A DNA stretch of 58,675 bases from Embleya hyalina (GCF_003967355.1 NZ_BIFH01000023.1:261131-319805); one strand, 5' to 3'; shown: positions 17,615 to 26,718, counted from the stretch's first letter. Translations and numbers: made by a program. Notes: generated by a model from the letters alone, not told the origin.

Positions 17615-18796
17615 TCAGAAGTTCTTGGGAAGGCCGAGACCGCGCCGGGCGATGATGTTCTTCTGCACCTCGGAGGTGCCGCCGCCGATGGTGTCGAGCA
17701 CGGTGTAGCGGTAGGTCGAGTCGGCGCGACCGGTCATCGGCGCGTCCTCGGTGCCCACCCGCAGCTGGGTGCCCGGCGAGGCGATGTCCATCGACGCGTT
17801 CGCGAGCCGCTTGGACAGCTCGGTGGCGTAGAGCTTGTAGCCCGACGCCTCGACCGTGGGCGGTTTTCCGCCACCTGCCGCGGCGGCCACCACGCGCAGC
17901 CCGAGCAGGCGCGCCACGGCGGCCTCGGTGACCAGCGTGGCCAGCTGCTTGCGCACGATCGGGTCCTCGCGCAGCGGCTCGTCGTCGCGCGTGGCCTCCT
18001 TGACGTACTCGGTCAGTACGTTCAGCCGCTGCTGGATCGGGGCGAACGAGAACATCGTGAAGCGTTCGAGGTCGAGCGCCTGGGAGATGTACTGGAAGCC
18101 CTTGTTCAGCTCGCCGACCACGTACTCGTCGGAGACCCAGACATCGTCGAAGAAGACGTCGTTGGTGCGCTCGTCGCCCATCGTCCAGATCGCCCGGACG
18201 GTGATGCCCGGGTGGTCCATCGGCACCAGGAACAGCGTGATGCCGTGGTGCTTGGGCGCGTCGGGGTCGGTGCGCGCGCCGACCCAGTACCACTCGGCGA
18301 AGTGCGCGGAAGTGGTCCAGGTCTTCTGACCGTTGAGCCGCCAGCCCGCGCCGTCGCGGACCGCGCGCAGCTTCATCGAGGCGGCGTCGGAGCCGGCCTC
18401 CGGCTCGCTGTAGCCGACCGCGAACTCGACCTCGTTGTTCAGGATCTTGGGCAGGAACTCGGCCTTGAGCTTGTCGCTGCCGTGCGCGAGCAGGGTCTTG
18501 CCGATGATGCCGACGCCCTTGCCGATCTGCGGTCCACCGCGCCCGGCGAGGGCTTCGTTGAGCAGGTATTCGTAGACCCCGTCGCCGTCCTGGCCGCCCC
18601 ACTCCTCGGGCCAGGTGATGCCGAGCCAGCCTTGGTCGGCCATCTTGCGCATGTAGGCGCGGCGTGCGGGGGTGTCGACGACCTGGGCCATGTTCTCCCG
18701 GGTGACATCGAACACTTCGGAGTCGGGATTGGCGTCGAGAAACCGCTCGACCGTCTCGCTGAACGCGGTCTGGTCGGGGGAGAAGTCGAAGTCCAC
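17615..18796 (-). CDS. Acyl-CoA dehydrogenase (FadE family), first gene of operon
   Basis: A 393-residue acyl-CoA dehydrogenase with intact blocks: VDFDFSPDQTAF at the N-terminus, EFAVGYSEPEAGSD for FAD and substrate binding, LNGQKTWTTSAHFAEW, and a C-terminal IGGGTSEVQKNIIARRGLGLP. The GTG at 18796 was chosen because an AAAGG site precedes it and the family N-terminus begins there; the longer frame to 18865 would overlap the operator zone. It opens the operon ending at 14289, driven by the operator at 18871. Confidence 0.9.
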   Translation of the reverse strand: MDFDFSPDQTAFSETVERFLDANPDSEVFDVTRENMAQVVDTPARRAYMRKMADQGWLGITWPEEWGGQDGDGVYEYLLNEALAGRGGPQIGKGVGIIGKTLLAHGSDKLKAEFLPKILNNEVEFAVGYSEPEAGSDAASMKLRAVRDGAGWRLNGQKTWTTSAHFAEWYWVGARTDPDAPKHHGITLFLVPMDHPGITVRAIWTMGDERTNDVFFDDVWVSDEYVVGELNKGFQYISQALDLERFTMFSFAPIQQRLNVLTEYVKEATRDDEPLREDPIVRKQLATLVTEAAVARLLGLRVVAAAAGGGKPPTVEASGYKLYATELSKRLANASMDIASPGTQLRVGTEDAPMTGRADSTYRYTVLDTIGGGTSEVQKNIIARRGLGLPKNF

Positions 18797-19182
18797 GGGT
18801 CGCCTTTCGGGGCGCGCCCATGCCGGCTGCCTCACCTGTGTACGTGCAGGTGAGGCAGCCGGCACAGAACCTGACGGATAGTCAGATCAAGGTAACACCG
18901 GCCTGGGTTCATTTCGAGTGGCGGTCGGCAAATGATGTGTGGGCCCCGTCTCGTCGGATTCGGGGCGGGTCGTTCCCGGGACGGCTCCGGTTCGGCTTCG
19001 GCGCGTTTGCGCCCTGGTTCGCGCCCGGTTCCCGGCGCGCGCACGATCCGGCGCCCGCGTATGCGCCGGGGCGTGCGGGGGCTCCGGGGTGGGCATGATC
19101 ACGCCAGGGCCGACGAAACGGTTCTGGACAAGTCCGGAAAAGTTACGGCGCGTCCGCGATCGACCACCTATCGTGGGTGGAC
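18797..19182. other. Intergenic region with operator and a possible leaderless promoter
   Basis: 386 bases between divergent genes. Besides the operator at 18871 it holds a TATCGT hexamer (19169-19174) within a CCACC/GGGTGG inverted repeat only 8 bases before the ATG at 19183, which suggests a leaderless transcript for the small gene. Nothing else was recognised. Confidence 0.4.
18871..18885. promoter_or_regulatory. CTGAC-N5-GTCAG operator (site 2)
   Basis: CTGACGGATAGTCAG, perfect half-sites, 74 bases upstream of the first dehydrogenase of the 18796-14289 operon. Confidence 0.75.
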
Positions 19183-19446
19183 ATGAGCGGAAATGCTTGC
19201 CCGCAATGCGGTCGGGAGCACCCGTGGTGCGAGGTCGAGTGGTCGGCGTTCGAGCCCGACGACGCGACCCGTCCCGACCCGGACGAGACCGACGCCGACG
19301 GCCCGCCCTACCGGGTCTCCGAACTCCTGCCCGACATCCTCGACTTCCTCGCCCGCGGCAGCCGCGGGCCCGACTGGGCGGGCGCGCGCCGACGCCCGGT
19401 CGGGTCGCTGCGGGGGCTGATACCCCGTCCCAGGAACGGGTGTTGA
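19183..19446 (+). CDS. Small cysteine-containing protein of unknown function
   Basis: An 87-residue reading frame. The N-terminus has a CPQCGREHPWC segment that could bind zinc, followed by an acidic Asp/Pro-rich stretch and a basic tail. No ribosome binding site is visible, but a -10-like hexamer lies 8 bases before the ATG, which suits leaderless expression. I do not recognise the family. It could still be a chance frame in GC-rich DNA; the clean cysteine motif directly after the start is the main argument for it. Confidence 0.45.
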   Translation: MSGNACPQCGREHPWCEVEWSAFEPDDATRPDPDETDADGPPYRVSELLPDILDFLARGSRGPDWAGARRRPVGSLRGLIPRPRNGC

Positions 19447-19527
19447 CGGGGCGTCAGCGGCACCGCGCCGGATCCCGCGGCGACGGTGACGGTCCCGGCG
19501 CCAGGGCTGACGCTGCGTCAAGAACGG

Positions 19528-19554
19528 GCGGCGCGCGGTGAGCCCGCGCGCCGC
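19528..19554. terminator. Hairpin between convergent genes
   Basis: An 11-bp perfect GC stem (19528-19538 with 19544-19554) and a 5-base loop, between the small gene (+) and the ipdF-like gene (-). No T-run. Confidence 0.55.
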
Positions 19555-19598
19555 GATGCGCCGACGCCGCGACGGGCTCCGCGCGCCGTCGCGATGTC

Positions 19599-20384
19599 CT
19601 ACGCGCGCTGTGAGCTGACCGAGACGACCTCGCCGGTCATGTACGACGAGTAGTCCGAGGCGAGGAAGACCATCACGTTCGCCACCTCCCACGGCTCGGC
19701 GGCGCGGCCGAACGCCTCGCGCGAGGACAACTCGTCGAGCAGTTCCTCCGACGACGCCTTCGCCAGGAACGCGTGCATCGCGATGCTCGGCGCGACCGCG
19801 TTGACCCGTACCCCGAACTCCGCCGCCTCCACCGCCGAGCAGCGGGTCAGCGCCATCACGCCGGCCTTGGCCGCCGCGTAGTGCGCCTGGCCCTTCTGCG
19901 CCCGCCAACCCAGCACCGACGCGTTGTTGACGATCACACCCTTGCCACGCGGTCGCATGTGCCGCAGCGCCGCCCGGGTGCAGCGGAACGTGCCGTTGAG
20001 GGTCACGTTCATCACCAGGTCCCACTGCGCGTCGGTCATGTCGACGAGGTTCGCCTCGCCGCCGAGCCCGGCGTTGTTGATCAGCACGTCGATGCCGCCG
20101 AGTTCGCGCGCGGCCGTGTCGATCAGGTTTTGCACGTCGTCCTCGACCGTGACGTCGCACGGCACGGCCAACGGCCGCGACCCGATCAGCTTGGCGAGTT
20201 CGTCGGCGGCCTCGCCCAGGCGGCGCTCGTGCTTGTCGCTGATCGCGATCACGGCGCCCTCCTCGGCGGCGCGCTTGGCGGCGGCGAAGCCGATCCCGGT
20301 GCCCGCCGCGGCGGTGATCAGGACCGTCTTGCCGGTCAGCAGGCCGTGGCCCTCGACGTAGGTGGGGGCGGCGGTGGGGCTCAC
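19599..20384 (-). CDS. ipdF: IpdF-like short-chain dehydrogenase (steroid ring catabolism)
   Basis: A 261-residue classical SDR: a T-AAAGTGIG cofactor motif (residues 24-32), NNAG (103-106), Ser156, Tyr169 and Lys173. The segments NNASVLGWRAQ, YAAAKAGVMALTRCSA and GRAAEPWEVA agree closely with M. tuberculosis Rv3559c (IpdF) as I remember it. That enzyme oxidises a hydroxy-indanone acyl-CoA intermediate after HIP activation. The GTG start overlaps the stop of fadE30 (GTGA), and the Rv3559c-Rv3560c pairing is kept. It is the last gene of the operon from 22604. Confidence 0.85.
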   Translation of the reverse strand: MSPTAAPTYVEGHGLLTGKTVLITAAAGTGIGFAAAKRAAEEGAVIAISDKHERRLGEAADELAKLIGSRPLAVPCDVTVEDDVQNLIDTAARELGGIDVLINNAGLGGEANLVDMTDAQWDLVMNVTLNGTFRCTRAALRHMRPRGKGVIVNNASVLGWRAQKGQAHYAAAKAGVMALTRCSAVEAAEFGVRVNAVAPSIAMHAFLAKASSEELLDELSSREAFGRAAEPWEVANVMVFLASDYSSYMTGEVVSVSSQRA

Positions 20385-21565
20385 TTGGCGTCTCCTCGCG
20401 GTTCACGGGGCATGCCGAGGACGCGCTCGGCGATGATGTTGCGCTGCACCTCGTTCGACCCGCCGTAGATGGTGTCGGACTTGGTGAACAGGAACAGGCG
20501 CTGCGCCTCGGACAGTTCGTACGGTGCCGCGGCGGCCAGGGTGGACTCGACGCCGGCCACGTCCATCGCGAGCGTGCCGAGGCGCTGGTGCCAGCCGGCC
20601 CACACCAGCTTGGCCACCGAGGCGGCGCCGGGATCGGGCGAGCCGAGCGTGCGCAGCGCGTTGCAGCGCAGCACCTTCAGGTCGATCCAGCTCTGCAACA
20701 ACCGGTCGCGCAGGATGGGATCCGCGATGGCGCCGTTGGCCTTCGCCTCGGCGACCACCTTGTCCAGCTCGATCTCGAAGCCGATCTGCTGGGCCAGCGT
20801 GGACACCCCGCGCTCGAACGCGAGCAGGCCCATCGCCACGCCCCAGCCCGCGCCCACCTCGCCCACCACGTGCTCCGCGCGGGCGTGGGCCCGGTCGAAG
20901 AACACCTCGTTGAACTCGCTGGTGCCGGTGAGCTGCACGATCGGGCGGATCTCGATACCCGGCTGGTCCATCGGCGCCAGCAGGAAGGTGATGCCCCGGT
21001 GCCGCTGTGAGCCGGGATCGGTGCGGGCGAGCACGAAGCACCAGTTCGCCTCGTGGGCGAGCGAGGTCCACACCTTCTGGCCGGTGATCAGCCAGTCGCC
21101 GGACTCGGGGTCGACCGAGGCGGAGGTGCGCAGGTTGGACAGGTCGGAGCCGGCGCCCGGCTCGGAGTAGCCCTGGCACCACAGTTCCTCACCGCGCGCG
21201 ATGGCGGGCAGGAAGCGGGCCTTCTGCTCGTCGGTGCCGAACGCGAGCACGGTCGGGCCGAGCAGGTTCTCGCCCATGTGGTTGACCCGGCCGGGCGCCT
21301 GGGCGCGGGCGTACTCCTCGCCGAAGATCACCTGCTGCATCAGCGACGCCTCGCGGCCCCCGTACTCCCGGGGCCAGGCCAGGCCGATCCAACCGCCCTC
21401 GCCCAGGCGCAGCTCCCAGGCCCGGCGGATCTCGAAGTGCTCGTGTTCGCTGCCGGGACCGCCGGTACCGACCGCCGCGGCGAACTCACCGGAAAGGTTC
21501 TCCCGGAGCCACGCGCGGACCTCGGCCCGGAACTCCTCGTCTTCGGCGCTGTACCGGAAATCCAC
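20381..21565 (-). CDS. fadE30: FadE30-like acyl-CoA dehydrogenase
   Basis: A 394-residue acyl-CoA dehydrogenase. The N-terminal part (GGPGSEHEHFEIRRAWELRL, then an RVNHMGENLLGPTV block), ELWCQGYSEPGAGSDLSNL and the ending IYGGSNEVQRNIIAERVLG agree with M. tuberculosis FadE30 from memory. FadE30 desaturates the propanoyl side chain of HIP-CoA. The GTG at 21565 is the family-consistent start; the longer frame to 21994 is artefactual. It is translationally coupled to ipdF downstream and lies 118 bases after the SDR gene of the same operon. Confidence 0.85.
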   Translation of the reverse strand: MDFRYSAEDEEFRAEVRAWLRENLSGEFAAAVGTGGPGSEHEHFEIRRAWELRLGEGGWIGLAWPREYGGREASLMQQVIFGEEYARAQAPGRVNHMGENLLGPTVLAFGTDEQKARFLPAIARGEELWCQGYSEPGAGSDLSNLRTSASVDPESGDWLITGQKVWTSLAHEANWCFVLARTDPGSQRHRGITFLLAPMDQPGIEIRPIVQLTGTSEFNEVFFDRAHARAEHVVGEVGAGWGVAMGLLAFERGVSTLAQQIGFEIELDKVVAEAKANGAIADPILRDRLLQSWIDLKVLRCNALRTLGSPDPGAASVAKLVWAGWHQRLGTLAMDVAGVESTLAAAAPYELSEAQRLFLFTKSDTIYGGSNEVQRNIIAERVLGMPREPRGDAK

Positions 21566-21683
21566 AGCCAGTCCAATCTCGTCGCCTCGTCGTCGTCGGA
21601 ACGGGACGACGGCCGCGCGCGCGGGGGCGGTGGACCGGATCGGTGCGCACCGACCCCGCGCGCGTCGCCTGTCGGGGGTCGCG

Positions 21684-22604
21684 TCAGTTGCCGGCGGCGG
21701 CCTCGGCGGCCTTCTTCTTCGCCGCGGCGGCCGCGTACTCCTTGAGCTGGGCGAGCACCGGCATCGGGTCCTGGCCGATCTGGGTCGGCAGCTTCTCGGC
21801 GATCTCCTCGGCCGTCCAGCGGTCGGCCGAGTACATCGTCTTGATCTCGTGCGGCTGGTCCCACAGCGCGATCTTGGGTCCGGCGGTCGTGTACACCTGG
21901 CCGGTGATGTTCTTGGCGTGGTCGGAGAGCAGGAAGACCACCAGCTCGGCGACGTCCTCGGGGTCGCCGATCTCCTTGAGCGTCTGCGGGACACCCTCGG
22001 ACATCCGGGTGCGGGCCACCGGCGCGACGCAGTTCGCGTTGACGCCGTATTTGTTCAGGCCCAGTGCCGCCGAGCGCACGAAGGAGACGATGCCGCCCTT
22101 GGCCGCGGCGTAGTTCGCCTGGGCGACCGAGCCGAGCGCGTACACCCCGGAGGTGAAGCCGACGATCGAGCCGAAGCCCTGGGTCTTCATCACCTTGGAG
22201 GCGGCCTGTACGACGGTGAAGGTGCCCTTGAGGTGGGTGGCGATGACGCTGTCCCACTCGTCCTCGGTCATGTTGAAGAGCATGCGCTCGCGCAGGTTGC
22301 CCGCGACGGTCACGACGCCGTCGATCCGGCCCCACTTCTCGACGCCGGCCTGCACGATGCGGGCGCCGCCCTCCATCGTGGCCACGGAGTCGGCGACCGC
22401 GACGGCCTCGCCGCCCAGCGCCTCGATCTCCTTCACCACGGCGTCGGCGACCTCGCTGGTCGGCGCGCTGCCGTCCATGGCGACGCCGTAGTCGTTCACG
22501 ACGACCTTGGCGCCGTGCGCGGCGGCGGCGAGCGCCACGGCCCGGCCGATGCCCCGGCCGGCGCCGGTGACCGCGATTACCTTGCCCGTGAGGAAGTCAC
22601 CCAT
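21684..22604 (-). CDS. SDR of the Rv3548c / 17beta-HSD4-like type
   Basis: A 306-residue SDR with T-GAGRGIG (residues 13-20), Ser152, Tyr165 and Lys169 all present. The NAG motif is replaced by VAG. The long C-terminal extension (DRWTAEEIAEKLP and an Ala/Lys-rich tail) matches what I recall of Rv3548c, an SDR in the mycobacterial KstR2-regulated cluster, and of the dehydrogenase domain of type 4 17beta-HSD. The expected role is oxidation of a hydroxyacyl-CoA. It is the first gene of the operon with fadE30 and ipdF; the operator at 22804 lies 199 bases upstream. Confidence 0.85.
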   Translation of the reverse strand: MGDFLTGKVIAVTGAGRGIGRAVALAAAAHGAKVVVNDYGVAMDGSAPTSEVADAVVKEIEALGGEAVAVADSVATMEGGARIVQAGVEKWGRIDGVVTVAGNLRERMLFNMTEDEWDSVIATHLKGTFTVVQAASKVMKTQGFGSIVGFTSGVYALGSVAQANYAAAKGGIVSFVRSAALGLNKYGVNANCVAPVARTRMSEGVPQTLKEIGDPEDVAELVVFLLSDHAKNITGQVYTTAGPKIALWDQPHEIKTMYSADRWTAEEIAEKLPTQIGQDPMPVLAQLKEYAAAAAKKKAAEAAAGN

Positions 22605-22803
22605 GTGTTGTCCGCTCCTTGTCGGTGGCCTCGCCAGTAGGCCCCGGGAATCGAGGGCCGAGGCCCAGGTCGGGTCGGTCGTGGCGCGTCCGGGTCGGTC
22701 GTTGCGGCCTGGGCCGCCGGCATCGCCGGGCGCGGGCGTACCCGGCCTCGCGGCCTTGCGTACGCAAGGTGCGCGGCCTGTGAGAACGCCCTCTCGACAT
22801 TAT

Positions 22804-22818
22804 CTGACGATCCGTTAG
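22804..22818. promoter_or_regulatory. CTGAC-N5-GTCAG operator (site 3, one mismatch)
   Basis: CTGACGATCCGTTAG, one mismatch in the right half-site. It sits between the divergent SDR-fadE30-ipdF operon and the cyclase gene. Confidence 0.65.
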
Positions 22819-22939
22819 TTTTCCTGGGTAGAGTGCCGCAGCACACAGCGCGGCGCACGCTTCCCGGATTCGTTCGAGAATGTGCCCGCCGGTATTCGTG
22901 CCCGTCGGCACGTGTCACCACCGCCTGGAGGAGGCCCCC

Positions 22940-23866
22940 ATGTCGCTGCCCCCCGAGTTCCACGAACTGGCCGCACGCGTGAACAACTGGGGCCGCTGGG
23001 GCCGGGAGGACGAGATCGGGACGATCAACCTGATCACGGACGACGTGGTCCGGGCGGCGGCCGGTTGTGTCCGCACCGGCAAGCGCTTCTCGCTGGCCGT
23101 CGAGCTGCGCGAGGACGGCATCCAGAACGGGATGATCCCGGGCCGGGACAATCCCAAGCGCACCACGTTCCTGGTCAACCACGAGGTCTTCGGCCCCGGT
23201 ACGGTGGCCACCAGCGACGACGCGGTGACGATGGGCATCCAGGCGGGCACGCACTGGGACGGGCTGACCCACGCGACGTACGACGACCGGCTGTACAACG
23301 GCCACTCGGCGAAGGAGACGGTCACCGCCGAGGAGGGCGCGCGCAGGCTGGGCATCCACAATGTGAAGACCCTGGTCTCGCGCGGGGTGCTGCTCGACGT
23401 GGCGCGGGCCAAGGGCGTGGACATGCTGGCGCCGGAGTACGCGGTGACCCCGGCGGACCTGGAGGCGGCCGAGGAGTTCGGCAACGTGAAGGTGCGCGCG
23501 GGCGACATCGTGCTGGTGCGCACCGGGCAGATCCGGCAGTACTTCGCGGGCGAGAAGGACATGTACTTCTACGGCCCCGGTCTGTCGGTGCGCACGCCCG
23601 AGTGGTTCCACGCGCGCGATGTGGCCGCGGTGGCCAACGACACCGTGACGTTCGAGGTCTTCCCGCCGGAGATCGAGGACTGCTTCATGGCGGTGCACGC
23701 GCTGCACCTGGTGGAGATGGGCATGCTCCAGGGCCAGAACTGGAACCTGGAGGAGTTGTCCGAGGACTGCGCGGCGGACGGTGTGTACGAGTTCTTCCTG
23801 GAGGCGTCGCCGGAGCCCTTCGTCGGGGGCGTGGGGACGCCGGTGAACCCGGTGGCCGTGAAGTAG
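22940..23866 (+). CDS. Cyclase-family (kynurenine formamidase-like) metal-dependent hydrolase
   Basis: A 308-residue protein of the cyclase family. The metal-binding HxDxxxH signature is clear in QAGTHWDGLTH (His105, Asp107, His111). Relatives hydrolyse formylkynurenine or other amides and lactones. The ATG has a GGAGGAGG site. It is divergent from the SDR-fadE30-ipdF operon and shares its operator (122 bases upstream), so it probably acts on a steroid or acyl intermediate such as a lactone. That role is inferred from context. Confidence 0.8.
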   Translation: MSLPPEFHELAARVNNWGRWGREDEIGTINLITDDVVRAAAGCVRTGKRFSLAVELREDGIQNGMIPGRDNPKRTTFLVNHEVFGPGTVATSDDAVTMGIQAGTHWDGLTHATYDDRLYNGHSAKETVTAEEGARRLGIHNVKTLVSRGVLLDVARAKGVDMLAPEYAVTPADLEAAEEFGNVKVRAGDIVLVRTGQIRQYFAGEKDMYFYGPGLSVRTPEWFHARDVAAVANDTVTFEVFPPEIEDCFMAVHALHLVEMGMLQGQNWNLEELSEDCAADGVYEFFLEASPEPFVGGVGTPVNPVAVK

Positions 23867-24396
23867 GCGGGCCGGCCGCGTCCCGAACACGCGTAGATCG
23901 CACGGCACGCGGACCCCGGACGGGATCGGCCCGTCCCGGGGTCCGCGTGCGTTCCGGGCACCGCGACGAGGCCCGGAACGGCGGCGGTCCCACTTCGTCG
24001 AGGAAACCCGGGGCACGTCCCGGGCGCCTCGTCGTCCCCTCGCGAACGACCGCCACACTCAGGGTGATCAGTGTCGGACGGCCCGTCAACACCCTCGGGG
24101 CGCCGATTTCGCGCGACAGATCACGATTCGTCTGCGTCGCCGCCACGGCACCACGGCAGCACCTTCCGTACCACCGGCCCCATCGGACGGGCACAGCCGC
24201 GAGGGCATCGTCGCGCCGGATCATCTCGACCCGACACATGCACTCGCTTCGCGTTACCCCGCCGTACCGACCGCCAAGCCTTCCGTTTCCGCGGTCGCCC
24301 GCGAGCCGCTCCACCGGTACCCACAGGGCGCCCCCGGTCGCACGCCGGTCGTTTTCGAATAGCGGGTCATCTACTTGAATATATGGATGAACCTGG
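23867..24396. other. 530-base intergenic region
   Basis: No supported gene. It starts with the terminator at 23905-23950, continues with featureless GC-rich DNA, and ends in an AT-rich promoter zone before the toxin-antitoxin genes. There, TCATC (24367) faces GATGA (24386), flanking TTGAATATAT, a likely promoter/operator. Confidence 0.5.
23905..23950 (+). terminator. Long hairpin terminator after cyclase gene
   Basis: A 20-bp stem with a single bulged base and a 5-base loop, beginning 39 bases after the stop of the cyclase gene. Confidence 0.75.
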
Positions 24397-24768
24397 GTGA
24401 TCGAGATCGAACCGGAGGTGCGGCTGTGGCTGTGCACTGTGTCCGACCGTGATTATCTGCACGCCGAGCACGCCGCCGAACGCCTCTCGGCGGCGCCCAC
24501 GACCCTCGCGGGGCCGTTCGCTTGTCATCTCGGCGACGGTCTCCGTGAGTTGCGCTTCATCCTGGGCCACGACGGCAACGGCATACGTCTGACGTATTGG
24601 CTCGCACCGGGGCGTCGCATTGTCCTGTTGACCGTCTTCCGCAAGACGCGGATGCGCGAGGAGGGCGAGGTTGGACGAGCGAGACTGGCGCGGAAGGCGT
24701 GCGAGGCCGAACATGTGTCCGCGCATGAGGAGTTCGTTCGAGACGTCGGGAAGGGAGAAACCCCATGA
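24397..24768 (+). CDS. RelE/HigB-type toxin (Gp49-like)
   Basis: A 123-residue protein. The core LRELRFILGHDGNGIRLTYW and RIVLLTVFRKTRMREEGEV, with its basic strand and C-terminal helix, is typical of HigB/Gp49-type RelE-superfamily mRNA interferases. These cleave ribosome-bound mRNA. It is followed with a 4-base ATGA overlap by an HTH antitoxin, the reversed toxin-first order of HigBA systems. The GTG start lies just after an AT-rich promoter-like segment. No toxicity can be proven from sequence. Confidence 0.75.
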   Translation: MIEIEPEVRLWLCTVSDRDYLHAEHAAERLSAAPTTLAGPFACHLGDGLRELRFILGHDGNGIRLTYWLAPGRRIVLLTVFRKTRMREEGEVGRARLARKACEAEHVSAHEEFVRDVGKGETP

Positions 24769-25097
24769 GCCACACGAGGTGGAAGCTCGCCCGTGAACGG
24801 AAGCTGTTGAGCGACGATACGGAATCGGCCGAGGTCGAGGCTGTGCGGATGGAGATTCGGATGGCCTTCGACCTCGGGCAGGCCGTGTACGACCGGAGGA
24901 GCGAACTGGGGATCTCACGGACGGAGTTGGCCAGGCGGGCGAACATGACCCAGCCGCAGATCTCCAAGCTCGAACTCGGTGGGACGGTACCGACGCTCCC
25001 GCTGTTGGCTCGGCTGGCGAAGGCGCTCGACGCGTCGATGAACATCGCGTTGGACGGAGACGTGGCGGCCGCTGTCTTCGTCCCGCACGCCGCCTGA
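24765..25097 (+). CDS. HigA-type antitoxin with XRE helix-turn-helix
   Basis: A 110-residue protein with a central XRE-family HTH (ISRTELARRANMTQPQISKL, then GGTVPTLPLLARLAKALD). The N-terminal extension would contact the toxin. It starts inside the toxin stop codon (ATGA overlap). It likely neutralises the partner toxin and represses the operon through the AT-rich inverted repeat before 24397. Confidence 0.8.
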   Translation: MSHTRWKLARERKLLSDDTESAEVEAVRMEIRMAFDLGQAVYDRRSELGISRTELARRANMTQPQISKLELGGTVPTLPLLARLAKALDASMNIALDGDVAAAVFVPHAA

Positions 25098-25181
25098 CAC
25101 GCCCGGGCTTTCGAAGGCGCCGGGCGTGGAACCTCCGGCTGTGCGGACGCCGGGGTCATCCTGGGTGAGTGGGGGTGGGGT

Positions 25182-26609
25182 GTGTCGGGGAGCGATGGGC
25201 TGGTTGCGGGTGTGGTGCGGAATCCGGGGGCGCCCGCCGGGGTCGTGTTGCGGGCGTTGACCGCGGTCGATCGACAACAGGTCTGGTGGGCGTTCGGTGA
25301 CACCGCGCAACTGACACGAGATGTGGCCGAGGCGATGATCGGACATCCCGATCGTCGGGTACGCAGCGCGGTTGCCGGTAATTCACACGTCGATCCGGTG
25401 CAGCGGGCGCGGTTGGTGACGGATCCGGATTGGGTCGTGGTGGCGCGGGCGGTGGCCGGACGGCGGCATTCGGACGGGGATCCGCGTCCGTTGACGGACG
25501 AGGCATACGCGCGGGGTCTGTCCTGGGTGATGTCGTGTGAGGGCGATGGCGGTGGGATGTTGACCCGGGACGAGGTGCTGGGGGAGTTCATCTCTTCCCA
25601 GGACACGCCCGTGCACGTCCTTCGATCGTTCTGCCGACGACCGGAGGCGGAACTGCGGCTTGTGTCGTGTCAGTGGTGGAGGGGGCTTTCCGCCGCCGAG
25701 CGGGTGGCTTTGACGCTGGACCCGGTGCCCGGGGTGCGTGGCCATGCCAGGAGGGTGGCGATCGAGGCCCGCTCGTGTTTGACCGACATCGACTGGGCGC
25801 CGACCGGGCGCGGCAGCGAGTCGGCGATTTCGTACCGGCTGCTCGCCCGGGCCGATGCCGAGCGGATCGTGTGGGGGGAGGCGCCGGCGCGCTATCGGTA
25901 CTACGCCGCCGGGAATCCGCATCTGCCGGCCGATCTGGTGGCGGTGCTCGGGCGTGATGCCGATCCGGCCGTGCGTTACCGGGTGTCGATGCGATCCGAG
26001 ATGACGGAGGGTCAGCGGGCGGCGATCGATTACCGGGTGCCGGAGTTGGCGGATCTGGACGACGCCACTCGCTACGACGCGCGTCCGATGGCCGGCACGC
26101 CCGATACGTGGGCGCGTTCCGCGCATGCCGGGGTGCGGCGGATCGCGGCGTGTTCGGGTGGGCTGTCGGGGGAGGCGCGTGACGTCCTGGTGGGGGACTC
26201 CGACCTCGGGGTGCGGGTGCTGACCTGTCGTCACCAGGCGGGGGTGGCGCCGGAGGTGTTGTTGCGGGCGTATCGGGACTTCCGGGGGCGGGGGCGGGGT
26301 CGGCTGACCTGGCGTCCGGGGTTTCCTACGCACGGGCTCGCCCGGTTCGCCGACGATCCGGATCCCGGGATGCGGGAATTGGTGCTGCGGGATCCGGATG
26401 CGCCGGCGGAGGTGGTCGTACCGTTGCTCGCCGATCCGGAGCGGTGCGTGCGAACGGCCCTCGCGCGGCATCCGGCGTTGGCGGGCGAGCGGTTGCTCGC
26501 GGTGTTGGACGATCCGGAGCTCGGGCCGAGCGCGGCGGCCAATCCCGCGCTTCCGGTCGCGGTGATGCATCGGATCCTCGATGCCGCCGGGGTGCCGCGG
26601 CTGCCGTGA
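25182..26609 (+). CDS. Leucine-rich repeat variant (LRV)-like repeat protein
   Basis: A 475-residue protein built from alpha-helical repeats of the form NPxxPxxLLxxLxxDPDxxVRxxVAxNP. Examples are AAGNPHLPADLVAVLGRDAD, AEVVVPLLADPERCVRTALA, and the final AANPALPVAVMHRILDAAG. It resembles LRV and HEAT-type proteins common in Streptomyces, and no catalytic domain is seen. It starts with GTG at 25182, 84 bases after the antitoxin gene on the same strand. The role is probably protein binding, with partner unknown. Confidence 0.75.
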   Translation: MSGSDGLVAGVVRNPGAPAGVVLRALTAVDRQQVWWAFGDTAQLTRDVAEAMIGHPDRRVRSAVAGNSHVDPVQRARLVTDPDWVVVARAVAGRRHSDGDPRPLTDEAYARGLSWVMSCEGDGGGMLTRDEVLGEFISSQDTPVHVLRSFCRRPEAELRLVSCQWWRGLSAAERVALTLDPVPGVRGHARRVAIEARSCLTDIDWAPTGRGSESAISYRLLARADAERIVWGEAPARYRYYAAGNPHLPADLVAVLGRDADPAVRYRVSMRSEMTEGQRAAIDYRVPELADLDDATRYDARPMAGTPDTWARSAHAGVRRIAACSGGLSGEARDVLVGDSDLGVRVLTCRHQAGVAPEVLLRAYRDFRGRGRGRLTWRPGFPTHGLARFADDPDPGMRELVLRDPDAPAEVVVPLLADPERCVRTALARHPALAGERLLAVLDDPELGPSAAANPALPVAVMHRILDAAGVPRLP

Positions 26610-26718
26610 AGTCGCCGCCGCGACACCGGTGGTGAACCGCGAGTGGAGGTGACACGTGTGTGATTACGGGCTGCTCAGAGGTGGTGTCGGGGTGATACGA
26701 GAGGACTGTCACAACCAG

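Noticed and set aside
24071-24400. A 109-codon plus frame before the toxin-antitoxin pair
   Set aside because: Arg/Pro/Ser-rich, no ribosome binding site, runs into the AT-rich promoter zone.
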